The position numbers and the translations under genes are program-made. Of a stretch of DNA of 64,000 bases, positions 27,349 through 35,705 are shown one piece after another; positions within the stretch are counted from its first letter, which is position 1; every line of letters begins with the position of its first letter. A model generated the notes under the pieces. The model saw nothing but the letters and a program-made list of their open reading frames with translations, was not told the origin of the DNA and ran no database searches. Source of the stretch: Halobellus limi (GTDB taxonomy: Archaea; Halobacteriota; Halobacteria; Halobacteriales; Haloferacaceae); assembly GCF_004799685.1 (NCBI RefSeq), contig NZ_CP031313.1, positions 124,001 through 188,000 on the forward strand, given 5' to 3'.

Positions 27349-27828
27349 ATGACAGAAGACTGGCGCACTGCGGACGAGCTCGACGTTGAGCGGATGATCC
27401 GCCAGAGTACCAGAGAGATCTGGGACGAGAAACTCGTCGGGAAGATCTACGAGTATTACGACGACGACGTAGTCGTCCACGGCGGCGAGGGAGACATCGT
27501 CGGTTCCGAGGCGCTCGTCGAAGACACCCTGGCGCGGTTGAACGCGTTCCCCGAGACGGAGATGAACATCGAGAAAATCATCTGGGAGGGCAACCCCGAA
27601 GACGGGTACTACACTTCGATGGTGCGGACGATCACCGCCGAGAACACCGGTCCGACGGAGTACGGACCACCGACCGGAAAGACGATGGAAGACAACCTCG
27701 GTATCGCAAACTGTCTCATCCAGAAGGTCGACGGCGAGTGGAAGTACGTCGAAGAGTGGATCGCCTACGACAAAATCGGCTACATCAAAGCGGTTACCGA
27801 CGACGACGATCCGATCCACGACTACTGA
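27349..27828 (+). CDS. Single-domain SnoaL/NTF2-like protein
   Basis: A 159-residue protein with one SnoaL-like domain: IYEYYDDDVVVHGGEGDIVGSEALVEDTLARL, a central FPETEMNIEKIIWEGN and a C-terminal VDGEWKYVEEWIAYDKIGYIKAV. It resembles one half of the double-domain neighbours in layout but not closely in sequence. It lies 204 bp after paralogue 4 in the same direction, so it may join the same process. The function is unknown. Confidence 0.72.
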   Translation: MTEDWRTADELDVERMIRQSTREIWDEKLVGKIYEYYDDDVVVHGGEGDIVGSEALVEDTLARLNAFPETEMNIEKIIWEGNPEDGYYTSMVRTITAENTGPTEYGPPTGKTMEDNLGIANCLIQKVDGEWKYVEEWIAYDKIGYIKAVTDDDDPIHDY

Positions 27829-27994
27829 GTGGATTCGGTCCTTTGCCATAATTCGATTTTGCGTACTGTGTTTGCGGTTTTGAATTGAGGGACACCTCGG
27901 TAACGCCCTATGCTAACAGAGGATATCGGCGGAGATACAAACCAGGACCACACAATAATAAGCGTGGTCTCTACGTACAGTGTTTTTGTAGACT

Positions 27995-29152
27995 ATGATA
28001 GGAAGCGATGAGCGTATCCTTACGACTCACGTTGGGAGCCTCCCGCGCACGGACGAATTGATCCAATTAATACATCGACGAGGCCAAGATGAAACGGTTG
28101 ACCAGACCGAACTTGATAGTGCCATCGCGGAGGCGACGGAACGAGCCATCCAACGGCAAGCCGAAGTTGGCATAGATATCGGGAACGACGGGGAACAGTC
28201 GCGGCCTGGTTTTCATATCTACGTCTCCGATCGCCTCGAGGGCTTTAGCGAGCAAACGATCCCTCGCCCACGATGGGCAGATGTTGAAGACTTCCCCACC
28301 TACGCCGGAAAAGCCTTTCCAGATATCGTCTCGGAAGCACAAACCCGACCGGTGGCTGTTGAGGAAGTACGATACGGGGATGGCTCGATCGTCGAAAGAG
28401 AAATTGAGCGATGCCGAGAGATCCGCGATCGTACAGGGGTGCAGTTCGAGGGGACGTTTATGACTGCAGCCTCACCGGGCGTCATCGCTTCCTCGCTTGG
28501 GAATCAGTACTACGATTCGAACGACGAATTCACATTCGCGTTGGCAAGAGAAATGCGGAAAGAGTACGAGCGAATCGCCGACGCGGGGATGATCTTACAG
28601 ATTGACGCCCCCGACGTGCTCTCAGAGCGACATCGGAAATTCAAAAATCAATCCATCGATGAGTTCAAAACACGAGTCCGTCAGCGTATCAAAGCGATCA
28701 ACGAGGCTACGCAAGGCATCCCGGCGAAACAGATTCGATTACACTGCTGCTGGGGTAACTATGAGGGGCCCCATCACAGGGACGTTCCTCTAGAGGAAAT
28801 TCTTCCTCTTCTGTACGAAGCCAACGTCGGCGGGTTGTTGATCGAATACGCCAACCCACGGCACCACCACGAGTGGCGAGCGTTCGCCGAACATCCGCTG
28901 CCGGATGATTGGCAGTTAATCCCGGGTGTTGTCGATGTTAAGACGAATATTATCGAACACCCACAGACGGTTGCAGATCGTATCGGCACGTTGGCTGAGG
29001 TAGTTGGCGATCCCACCCGAATACTCGCGGCACCTGATTGTGGACTTGCGACGTTGGCAGGGCACCATACCGTCGACCCAGAGATTGCGTGGGCTAAATT
29101 AGAAACGCTCTCAAAAGGGGCTGAACGAGCGAGCAAAGACCTCCTGTCATAA
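27995..29152 (+). CDS. MetE C-terminal-like methyltransferase (cobalamin-independent methionine synthase II family)
   Basis: A 385-residue zinc methyl/alkyl-transferase of the MetE-C / epoxyalkane:CoM transferase group. Likely zinc ligands are His and Cys in LHCCWGNYEGPHH, Glu in LLIEYANP and Cys in APDCGLATL. The N-terminus THVGSLPRTDEL is typical. In MetE the methyl donor is methyl-tetrahydrofolate. Here, downstream of a LigM-like demethylase that would make methyl-tetrahydrofolate, it could regenerate folate or demethylate a substrate, but that is inference. Codon use is more AT-rich than in the genes to its left. Confidence 0.82.
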   Translation: MIGSDERILTTHVGSLPRTDELIQLIHRRGQDETVDQTELDSAIAEATERAIQRQAEVGIDIGNDGEQSRPGFHIYVSDRLEGFSEQTIPRPRWADVEDFPTYAGKAFPDIVSEAQTRPVAVEEVRYGDGSIVEREIERCREIRDRTGVQFEGTFMTAASPGVIASSLGNQYYDSNDEFTFALAREMRKEYERIADAGMILQIDAPDVLSERHRKFKNQSIDEFKTRVRQRIKAINEATQGIPAKQIRLHCCWGNYEGPHHRDVPLEEILPLLYEANVGGLLIEYANPRHHHEWRAFAEHPLPDDWQLIPGVVDVKTNIIEHPQTVADRIGTLAEVVGDPTRILAAPDCGLATLAGHHTVDPEIAWAKLETLSKGAERASKDLLS

Positions 29153-29161
29153 ATACTGGAA

Positions 29162-30100
29162 TTAATCAAGTTCAGTTAGTGAGTCAATCTCTTCGAGTGC
29201 TTCAGTCGCGACATCTCCCAACTCACCCGCCTCAATATGTGAGTACCGTTCTCTAACCATCTCCTCCGAATTGTCAAGATACCGGGCAGCTACCGTATAC
29301 CTGAACGCCCGCACAAGTACCTCTCCCATCCCGCGTCGACCACCGTGCGGAGCAAGATAATCGTGTTTCGGGTGGTCGATATCGATCTCTGCGGTCTCCG
29401 AGAGCCGTTGGAGAATCGACCGTGCGCCGTCCGTCGTGATCGACGGCGGCCGAATGTCCTCATCGAGTGCCAGTAACAGGTCGCGAGCGTATTCTTCACG
29501 GCGCTCAGTAATTGCTTCCGGGCGTTCTCCCCGCTCTTCGAGCTCATCCTGAACGAGCCCGGCAAGCGTCCGTTGGTCGAACGTCGGAAACACCGGCCAG
29601 CGCTCCGTCGGTAGGTCCATCAGCTGGCGATAGCTCCGCAGCGGCGAGATCACCGGGTCGGGAAGACTCGCGGCGTCCCACTGCTGTTTCTTCCGGTAGA
29701 CGTCCATACTCCCGTCGTCGAGGGAGAGGTCTTCCCAGCGGACGCCGCGCCGGCGCGGGTCGTTTGGATCTCGGAGGAGTTCGCCGACGCGGACGGCGGT
29801 GTACGCGAGGATGAACACCAGAGCCCGGTCACGAGCCGCCTTCAGCGCCGCGTAGCGTCCTCGCTGCTTGTCGAGGAGGTCAGTATCCTCTGGGAGTGTC
29901 GTGTACGCCTCGACGGCGTCGCGGGCCCGTTCGTCGACGTGGCGGGTGAGGGCATAGCGCTGTTCGGATGTCCAGGCCTGCTGGTCACCGGGCTTGAGGC
30001 CGTCGTCCTCCGGCAGCGGCGCCATTGCACTCGCCCGCTGGGCGTAGTGTGCCTCGAGGTATCCCTCGTTGACACACCAGCCACACCACTGGTAGTTGAG
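29162..30100 (-). pseudogene. N-terminally truncated tyrosine recombinase
   Basis: A XerC/D-like integrase retaining its catalytic domain: Arg in LAYTAVRVGELL, HxxR in APHGGRRGMGEVL and Tyr in VRERYSHIEAGE. Compared with the intact integrase at 35706-36995, similarity begins only at YQWCGWCVNEGYL. The SAM-like DNA-binding half (about 120 residues) is missing and the sequence upstream of about 30100 is unrelated. It ends 9 bp from the MetE-like stop codon. Without its arm-binding domain it is probably inactive. Confidence 0.82.
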
Positions 30101-30217
30101 ACTGGCCGTCCTAATGCATATGGTATTGCTGAGATTGATACATACGTTCGTGAATACGCCCGGCTCGGCAGTAGTCGGTACGACGGACCTAATATGACGG
30201 CTGTACATCTTCGATAA
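30101..30217 (+). pseudogene. Possible C-terminal fragment of an unknown protein
   Basis: Directly beyond the integrase breakpoint the plus strand reads GRPNAYGIAEIDTYVREY and on to a stop at 30217. The stretch has protein-like composition with no start of its own. It looks like the tail of a gene cut when the truncated integrase arrived, but I do not recognise the family. Confidence 0.25.
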
Positions 30218-30304
30218 CCCGGAGTATTGTTGCAGAGCAATGGAGCAGATCAGAATCACGCTTAATCACCCCGAGAAGGGAGGGAGTGATAGGGCCCCAC
30301 CCGT

Positions 30305-31300
30305 CTATTTGAGTAGCGAGTCAGACATCCGTTTCGGGAAGCCCACAACTAGCTGATAGAAGCTCAGCTGTTCCACATCATCGCCCTCACGGAGGTAAGA
30401 GCGTGTTCGCTGGCTGATTATTTCGACGGAGATGACGAGTCCCACTATAAATAGAATCGTCGCCATCATATTTGTGAAATTGAATGTTTGTTGCTCGATC
30501 GTTAGCGTCACTCCAAGGCCACCCGCTCCAATGATACCGAGACTGACCGCAGACCGGACGTTATTCTCCAGAACAAACATTGCCCATGCGATGAACGGTC
30601 GGATCATCTGTGGAATCATTCCAAACGTGATTATCTGAGGCTTGCCTGCGCCAGTGCTTCTAATTCCTTCGATGGGTCCGTCATCGACCTCTTCAAGTTC
30701 GTCAGTGAGTAGTCGGCCCAGTTCTCCGATAGTGTCTGTACCGAGAGCGAGTGTTGCGGTCACTGGAGTTATACCGCCTAAGGGAACGTATATCAGCGCC
30801 CAGACGAGCGCCGGAATCGACCGAATAATACTCATCACGCCCCGGAAGAGGAAATTGAGTGGAAACGGGGTGACCCGCTCGTTTCCGAGGATACCGAACA
30901 GCAGTGCCAGCGGCGCGCCCATAATTGTACCCGCGAGCGCAATCGCCAGCGTAATTCCAGCTTCTCCTACCAACCCAGCTTCGTTCATGAACCGGTAGTA
31001 GCGGCCGAGGTCAACGAAGGGAATCACGCCGAAATACAGCTTCGGCGGGAAATACTGTGCGAGTGCCTCGATGAACTGAGGCCAATACTCCACCCATTCT
31101 GTCCTCCAGAACCCAGCCGCGTTCAATGAGAGGTACAGTAGTACCGCAATGCCGGTCAATAGAGCTGACTGAGACAGCCGACGTATCAGTCGGGCACGCT
31201 TCAATTCGCTGTGCCGTTGTTTGACGGCTGAATCCTCTTGAGTATCACCGAAGAATCGTCGAAGTATCCTCTCGACGAGCCCATCGCGATCAGTACTCAT
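30305..31300 (-). CDS. phnE: Phosphonate-type ABC transporter permease
   Basis: A 331-residue membrane permease of the PhnE type. After a charged N-terminal region and one membrane span, a five- or six-helix core carries GVIPFVDLGRYYRF, IRSIPALVWALIYVPLGGI and the coupling loop IRSTGAGKPQIITFGMIPQ. ITFGMIPQMIRPFIAW is characteristic of phosphonate/phosphite permeases. It overlaps the upstream ATPase gene by four bases. It is the last gene of phnD-phnC-phnE. Confidence 0.87.
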   Translation of the reverse strand: MSTDRDGLVERILRRFFGDTQEDSAVKQRHSELKRARLIRRLSQSALLTGIAVLLYLSLNAAGFWRTEWVEYWPQFIEALAQYFPPKLYFGVIPFVDLGRYYRFMNEAGLVGEAGITLAIALAGTIMGAPLALLFGILGNERVTPFPLNFLFRGVMSIIRSIPALVWALIYVPLGGITPVTATLALGTDTIGELGRLLTDELEEVDDGPIEGIRSTGAGKPQIITFGMIPQMIRPFIAWAMFVLENNVRSAVSLGIIGAGGLGVTLTIEQQTFNFTNMMATILFIVGLVISVEIISQRTRSYLREGDDVEQLSFYQLVVGFPKRMSDSLLK

Positions 31301-32097
31301 AATTCAGTTCTCATATTGGCGGCTTCGGTCTGTGTTGATTCGTTCAACTCGGTAGCCTCGGTCCCTTCACGGAGTTCTTCTGTCTGGATCTCACCGTAAA
31401 TCTCCTCGATAATCGAGGGTGTGAGTTCCGAGCGCGAGCCCACAAACATCACTTCACCGTCTTTCATACCGATGAACTGCTCGCCGAACTCCCGGGCGAT
31501 ATTGACTTGATGGAGGCTTGCCAGCGTCGTGAGGTCGCGTTTTTTTGCAGTCTCACGAAAGTACGTCATTACCGTTTCAGCACTGGCAGGGTCCAGACTT
31601 GCGACGGGTTCGTCGGCGAGGAGGAGCGTCGGTTGCTGAACCAACGCGCGTGCGATCCCGACGCGTTGTTGCTGACCTCCGCTCATACGATTCACTTTTT
31701 GATCTGCCTCGTCGAGCAATCCGACTGTGTCCAGTGCCTCTAGTGCGAGTTCTCGATCCTCGGTAGGCTGTAAATTGAGCAGGCTCCGAAGGTATCCAGT
31801 TCGATTGAATGTCCCGGTCAGGGCATTATCGTAGGCACTCAGCTCATCGACGAGGTTGTGTTGCTGGAACACCATTCCAACGTCCGACCGCGAGTTGGTG
31901 ATCTCCTGATCGTCGAGATACACACTCCCCGAAGTGGGTTCAGTCAACCCGTTGAGGATCCGCAACAGCGTCGACTTACCAGCCCCAGACTCACCGAGCA
32001 CGACAGCAAAGCTCCCATCGGGGACTTCGAAGGAGACGTTTGCCAGGGCTGTCGTGTCCCCGTACTCCTTGGTTAAATCCTGTACGCGGAGGACCAT
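31297..32097 (-). CDS. phnC: Phosphonate-type ABC transporter ATPase
   Basis: A 266-residue ATPase with Walker A GESGAGKST, Q-loop GMVFQQHNLVDELS, signature MSGGQQQRVGIARAL and Walker B LLLADEPVASLDP. The QQHNLV region and the NALTGTFNRTGYLRSLL insertion are typical of PhnC-type ATPases. It lies six bases after phnD and overlaps phnE. The last 30 residues form an acidic, Thr-rich tail. Confidence 0.9.
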   Translation of the reverse strand: MVLRVQDLTKEYGDTTALANVSFEVPDGSFAVVLGESGAGKSTLLRILNGLTEPTSGSVYLDDQEITNSRSDVGMVFQQHNLVDELSAYDNALTGTFNRTGYLRSLLNLQPTEDRELALEALDTVGLLDEADQKVNRMSGGQQQRVGIARALVQQPTLLLADEPVASLDPASAETVMTYFRETAKKRDLTTLASLHQVNIAREFGEQFIGMKDGEVMFVGSRSELTPSIIEEIYGEIQTEELREGTEATELNESTQTEAANMRTEL

Positions 32098-32103
32098 ATG
32101 CAG

Positions 32104-33132
32104 TTACAGGTCCCCTAAATCAACACCGAGCGTGTTGATCACGTCGAGAATGGGCTGGTAATCCTCGTTACTACCCGGCGAAACCGCACTGATTGGGTTG
32201 TCCACGTCTCCGTCCGGCTCCCGTAGCGTCCCCTCGTCGATCGAGAGAATCGCCTCTTCGATGTCGGAGCGTAGCGGGTGTTCCCAGTTGCTGCGCGCGA
32301 TGATGGGCGAGAGGGGGAGCGACTGCGACGCTTGGACCAGTTCCAACTCTGTCGAACTCGACCCGACGTCGTCGTCCCATCGGCCGGACCGTTCGCGCAC
32401 CCGGTCTGGCCACTGGTCTTCCGAGATGTACTCCAAAAGAACAGCGATATCACAGCCGACAGCGGCGAACTCGTCCCGGTTAAGGAAGTTCTCTATCGCG
32501 CCGGCCTGGCCACTCGTCCATGTGCCGTCGTAGTCCACCGGGTCGCCGTATGGGGCCTCTCCAGTGTCGAGTCCGGCCTGGTTGAGCATGTAGTTGGGGT
32601 ACAGCGACCCGCTCGTCGAGAGCCGGTCAGCGAACACGATGCTCTCCCCCTCAAGATCTGAAAGCTCCTCGATATCGGAGTCCGGACGCGTCGCGATTCC
32701 GGAGAAGTACACCGACGCACCACCTTCGTTGACGATGCCGACGACATCAATCTCCTCAGGATTCGCGAGCAACACGATGTCGCTGCGCGTCATCTCAGCT
32801 TGGTCGTTGAGGAGCGACTGGCCGATTCCCGAAGTACTATCTGCGAAATCGACGTTCAGGTCCAGCTCCTCAACTTGCGAGTTAACGTACTCCGAGAACG
32901 GTTCCCACATCTCTTCAGTGTCTCCTGGAGTCTCACCAGGCGTCTCTAGGAACGTGATTGGCTCATAGTCGTTGCCCGACGACCCGCTGGTCGAGCCGGA
33001 CTCACTATCAGAGCCATCATCAGAACTACCGTCGGAACCATCACTACCACTGCCTGAGCTACAGCCTGCGAGGCCCGCGGTCAGTGCTACCCCAGTACTC
33101 TGCAGTACGCGACGGCGTGTCTTATCTGGCAT
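32104..33132 (-). CDS. phnD: Phosphonate-type substrate-binding lipoprotein
   Basis: A 342-residue lipoprotein starting MPDKTRRRVLQSTGVAL at ATG 33132, with a Tat-type signal, lipobox LAGC and a Ser/Asp/Gly-rich linker. The mature part (PITFLETPGETPGDTEEMWEPFSEYVN ... YFSGIATRPDSDIEELSDLEGESIVFADRLSTSG) follows PhnD/PtxB-type proteins. These bind phosphonates, phosphite or phosphate esters. No C-P lyase, phosphonatase or phosphite dehydrogenase gene is in the window, so the ligand cannot be chosen. Confidence 0.87.
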   Translation of the reverse strand: MPDKTRRRVLQSTGVALTAGLAGCSSGSGSDGSDGSSDDGSDSESGSTSGSSGNDYEPITFLETPGETPGDTEEMWEPFSEYVNSQVEELDLNVDFADSTSGIGQSLLNDQAEMTRSDIVLLANPEEIDVVGIVNEGGASVYFSGIATRPDSDIEELSDLEGESIVFADRLSTSGSLYPNYMLNQAGLDTGEAPYGDPVDYDGTWTSGQAGAIENFLNRDEFAAVGCDIAVLLEYISEDQWPDRVRERSGRWDDDVGSSSTELELVQASQSLPLSPIIARSNWEHPLRSDIEEAILSIDEGTLREPDGDVDNPISAVSPGSNEDYQPILDVINTLGVDLGDL

Positions 33133-33300
33133 CACATATCGCTCGGGAAGATTATTGAAAAAGGGCTTATAATTGTTATAACTAGAGCTACGTACTGCCA
33201 TATCGAAGATTATGGTACAATAGTAGTATATACCACAATCTTCACCTACGTCCTCTCTGGTCAAACAAGTTGTTGAACGAGCCCTGGTCAGCACTTTGTA

Positions 33301-34122
33301 ATGTCTCAGACTCGCGATTCTCGGCGAACAGTCTTCCGACGCATCGCAAGTCAACGACACGCTGATTGGCCGGTATACGATTCAACACCACTGTACGACC
33401 GAAGCTCGCTTGACGGGCTGGAATCGGATATCAGAATTGTCTCGTAGACCTGGTTCAGACACGACAGCCACGGGTCGGTCGAGAACTTCGTCCGGCTACT
33501 CCCGCTAGCGTATTTCCGATTCGACACGCACGACCGGTACGCAGAGTCAACTCGCTACGGGATGGATACCCTCTTTCGCGTCTTCATCTTGAAAGAATGC
33601 CACGGGTGGGACCACGAGACAGCGCTGATCGAGTATCTTGAGTGTCGCCCGGTACTCTGCGAGCAGTTAGGCTTAGAAAGTGTCCCGAACCAGTCGACGC
33701 TGTGGCGCAGTTGGCACGAACGGTTCACTGCCGAGTTTCGCAGTACAGTCGAGACAGCTGCGCGGACCATTCTCATCAAATCCCAGGACACGGGTGTTGC
33801 CGTCCCACGCGAACCAGAACGGCGTCTTTCATCCTACGGTGACGAGGAGAACGAATCGGACCCACACGATCAAGCTGTCCTTGATGAAGCGGCAACGATT
33901 ACGGATCACGTCAGTCGCGTTGTCTTCCCGGCATTCTCACTGGATCGAGGTGAGGGCTGTGAGATTCACGAGAATGCTTACTGGGACCTGCAGACGTATC
34001 TCGGACTTCGTGAGCGCCTCGCGGCCAACGAGGGCGCTCGGAGTTTCACCTACGAGTCGACCCGTGAGCGGACGGCCTTTCCCCTTGTCCTAGAGGTAGC
34101 GCTCGAACGACTCGGAGAGTGA
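33301..34122 (+). pseudogene. Broken ISH-type transposase (N-terminal part)
   Basis: The reading starts MSQTRDSRRTVFRRIASQRH and runs in one frame, apart from a TAG at 33445-33447, through LLPLAYFRFDTHDRYAEST, KECHGWDHETALIEYL and VPNQSTLWRSWHERF. This matches the N-terminal region of a common haloarchaeal DDE transposase. Similarity is lost after YESTRERT, near 34075, before the catalytic domain. The gene therefore has both a nonsense codon and a 3' truncation. I found no convincing inverted ends. Confidence 0.75.
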
Positions 34123-34188
34123 GGTCAATGGCGTCCGTTCTGTCGGTGTATTCCGGTCCATAGTGCTCTCCTGAACTGTTGAATGTAG

Positions 34189-34698
34189 TCAGTCACACAG
34201 ACAGACGCCGCCTTCCCGAATCTGGCTCACTGCGAACTGATGGACAGCGCCGGCGAGGTCAGTCATTGCTTCCGCCTGCTCTTCGGTTGGACGCCCGCCG
34301 CCGTAATAACTCTCTGTCCGGTTTTCGCTGTAGAGGTTCTTCATCGCCTCTGCAGTCTCCCGCTCAAACAACCCGATCTGGTGGGCACGCTCGTAGCTGA
34401 ACTGGTGGTCCTGAAAGTCCTGAAGCATATCGTTCGTCATCGCGAGCGCGTACGCCTCGATCGACCGTTCGATCGCGCCGAAACAGACCTCGATGACGGC
34501 CGTGTAGTACCCATCCTGTGACTGGAGAGTGTCAACGACCTCAAGGAGGCGGCACGCTTTCGTCAGTTGTGTCTTCCAGTCTTCGTCGGCACTAATCCCG
34601 TCCTCGAACGCTGTTCGACCGCGTCCGACCATCTCGAAGGCATCCTGTGCACGGTCGAGTGCTGTGAGCACAGCGGTCGGGTCCGAGCCGTTACTCAT
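34189..34698 (-). CDS. HEPN-domain protein (putative toxin)
   Basis: A 169-residue helical protein starting MSNGSDPTAVLTALDRAQDAF, encoded directly downstream of a MNT nucleotidyltransferase and overlapping it by 8 bases. That arrangement is typical of HEPN-MNT toxin-antitoxin modules, where HEPN is usually an RNase. The usual Rx4-6H active site is not obvious: the matching C-terminal region reads NRTESYYGGGRP, with tyrosines instead of histidine. It may be a HEPN subgroup with altered chemistry or an inactive partner. Confidence 0.78.
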   Translation of the reverse strand: MSNGSDPTAVLTALDRAQDAFEMVGRGRTAFEDGISADEDWKTQLTKACRLLEVVDTLQSQDGYYTAVIEVCFGAIERSIEAYALAMTNDMLQDFQDHQFSYERAHQIGLFERETAEAMKNLYSENRTESYYGGGRPTEEQAEAMTDLAGAVHQFAVSQIREGGVCLCD

Positions 34699-35386
34699 CA
34701 GAGGCTCCTTCCTCCAAGAGGAGGTTCTCGACGGTTTCGAAGTCATTCGTCTTGTAGACCGGAATCCCTGAAACGACGATCTCTCGGATGTCTTCGGTGT
34801 ACGCCGGGATCCCCTGGACGACCTCGACATCGATATCGTAGGCGTATCGGTCACCATCGAACTCCGTATCTTCGAGGTCACGGGCAATGGTGTTCGCTTC
34901 TCGTTGGCTTGCGGCCCGCCCAGACCGGGTTAGCACCCAGAGATCGATATCGCTCTGTCGGTCAGCCTCGCCCCGAGCCACACTCCCATAGAGGATGATG
35001 CCGACGACGTCGTTGATGTTCTCACGAAGCTCCGTAACCGCAGCTTTGACGGGTTGATGATACTCTGGTTGGGGGATTCGGAGGATCGGATCGTCTGGAA
35101 TCGACAGGCGCTGCCTGTTGATCTGGACGAGTCGCTGGTTGCTTTCGGGCGATTCGACAACCAAGTCGTTCGCGCTGAGAACGTTTACTGCCCGTCGGAC
35201 GGACTGGTGTGAGTGACCAATTTGTGTCGCGAGTTCTCGCAATGAGAAGTCACTGAATCGGTGATTTGTTAAAAAGAGAAGGACGTCGCTCGTCGCCTTG
35301 TGTTTGAATAAAGTCGGATCTGAAGGGGGTATTGAAAGAGAAATAGCTACCCCAGACGAATTCGCACTATCCGTCTCGTGGTTCAT
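34691..35386 (-). CDS. MNT nucleotidyltransferase with N-terminal winged HTH (putative antitoxin)
   Basis: A 231-residue protein. Residues about 25-95 form a winged HTH (FSLRELATQIGHSHQSVRRAV). The rest is a minimal nucleotidyltransferase with GSVARGEADRQSDIDLWVL, the GSx10DxD catalytic motif, and a later aspartate in YDIDVEVV. In known pairs the MNT protein AMPylates the HEPN toxin. The fused HTH would let it repress its own operon. The ATG at 35386 is about 25-30 bp from a leftward TTTATATAG, so the transcript is probably leaderless. Confidence 0.85.
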   Translation of the reverse strand: MNHETDSANSSGVAISLSIPPSDPTLFKHKATSDVLLFLTNHRFSDFSLRELATQIGHSHQSVRRAVNVLSANDLVVESPESNQRLVQINRQRLSIPDDPILRIPQPEYHQPVKAAVTELRENINDVVGIILYGSVARGEADRQSDIDLWVLTRSGRAASQREANTIARDLEDTEFDGDRYAYDIDVEVVQGIPAYTEDIREIVVSGIPVYKTNDFETVENLLLEEGASDE

Positions 35387-35705
35387 ATGCCGTATCACGG
35401 ACCACTACTATATAAACATTATATGTGAGTCGGAATAGACCTAAATATCCACCTGGCAGCAACGGACGTGCGGAGAATGGGCCCAGGCATCTGGTCTCTC
35501 ACGAGGACTCCCCCGCCATCTCCACGGACTGGGCTGAGGCGACCCAGAGAAATCTCGAACCCCGTTCGTGGTGGCTCTACCCCGGGAAAGCATCTTTCTG
35601 AGCCGATTGCAGCATTCGTGCTTCACCGACAGCGGCGGGGTACTTCAAAATGGTCGTGATTACGGCGAGAATCAAGAGCTGCTAGTTTGGTGGATAAAAC
35701 AGGAA

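Noticed and set aside
29152-29162. tRNA gene as integration target near the integrases
   Set aside because: No cloverleaf-like sequence was seen beside any of the three integrase segments.
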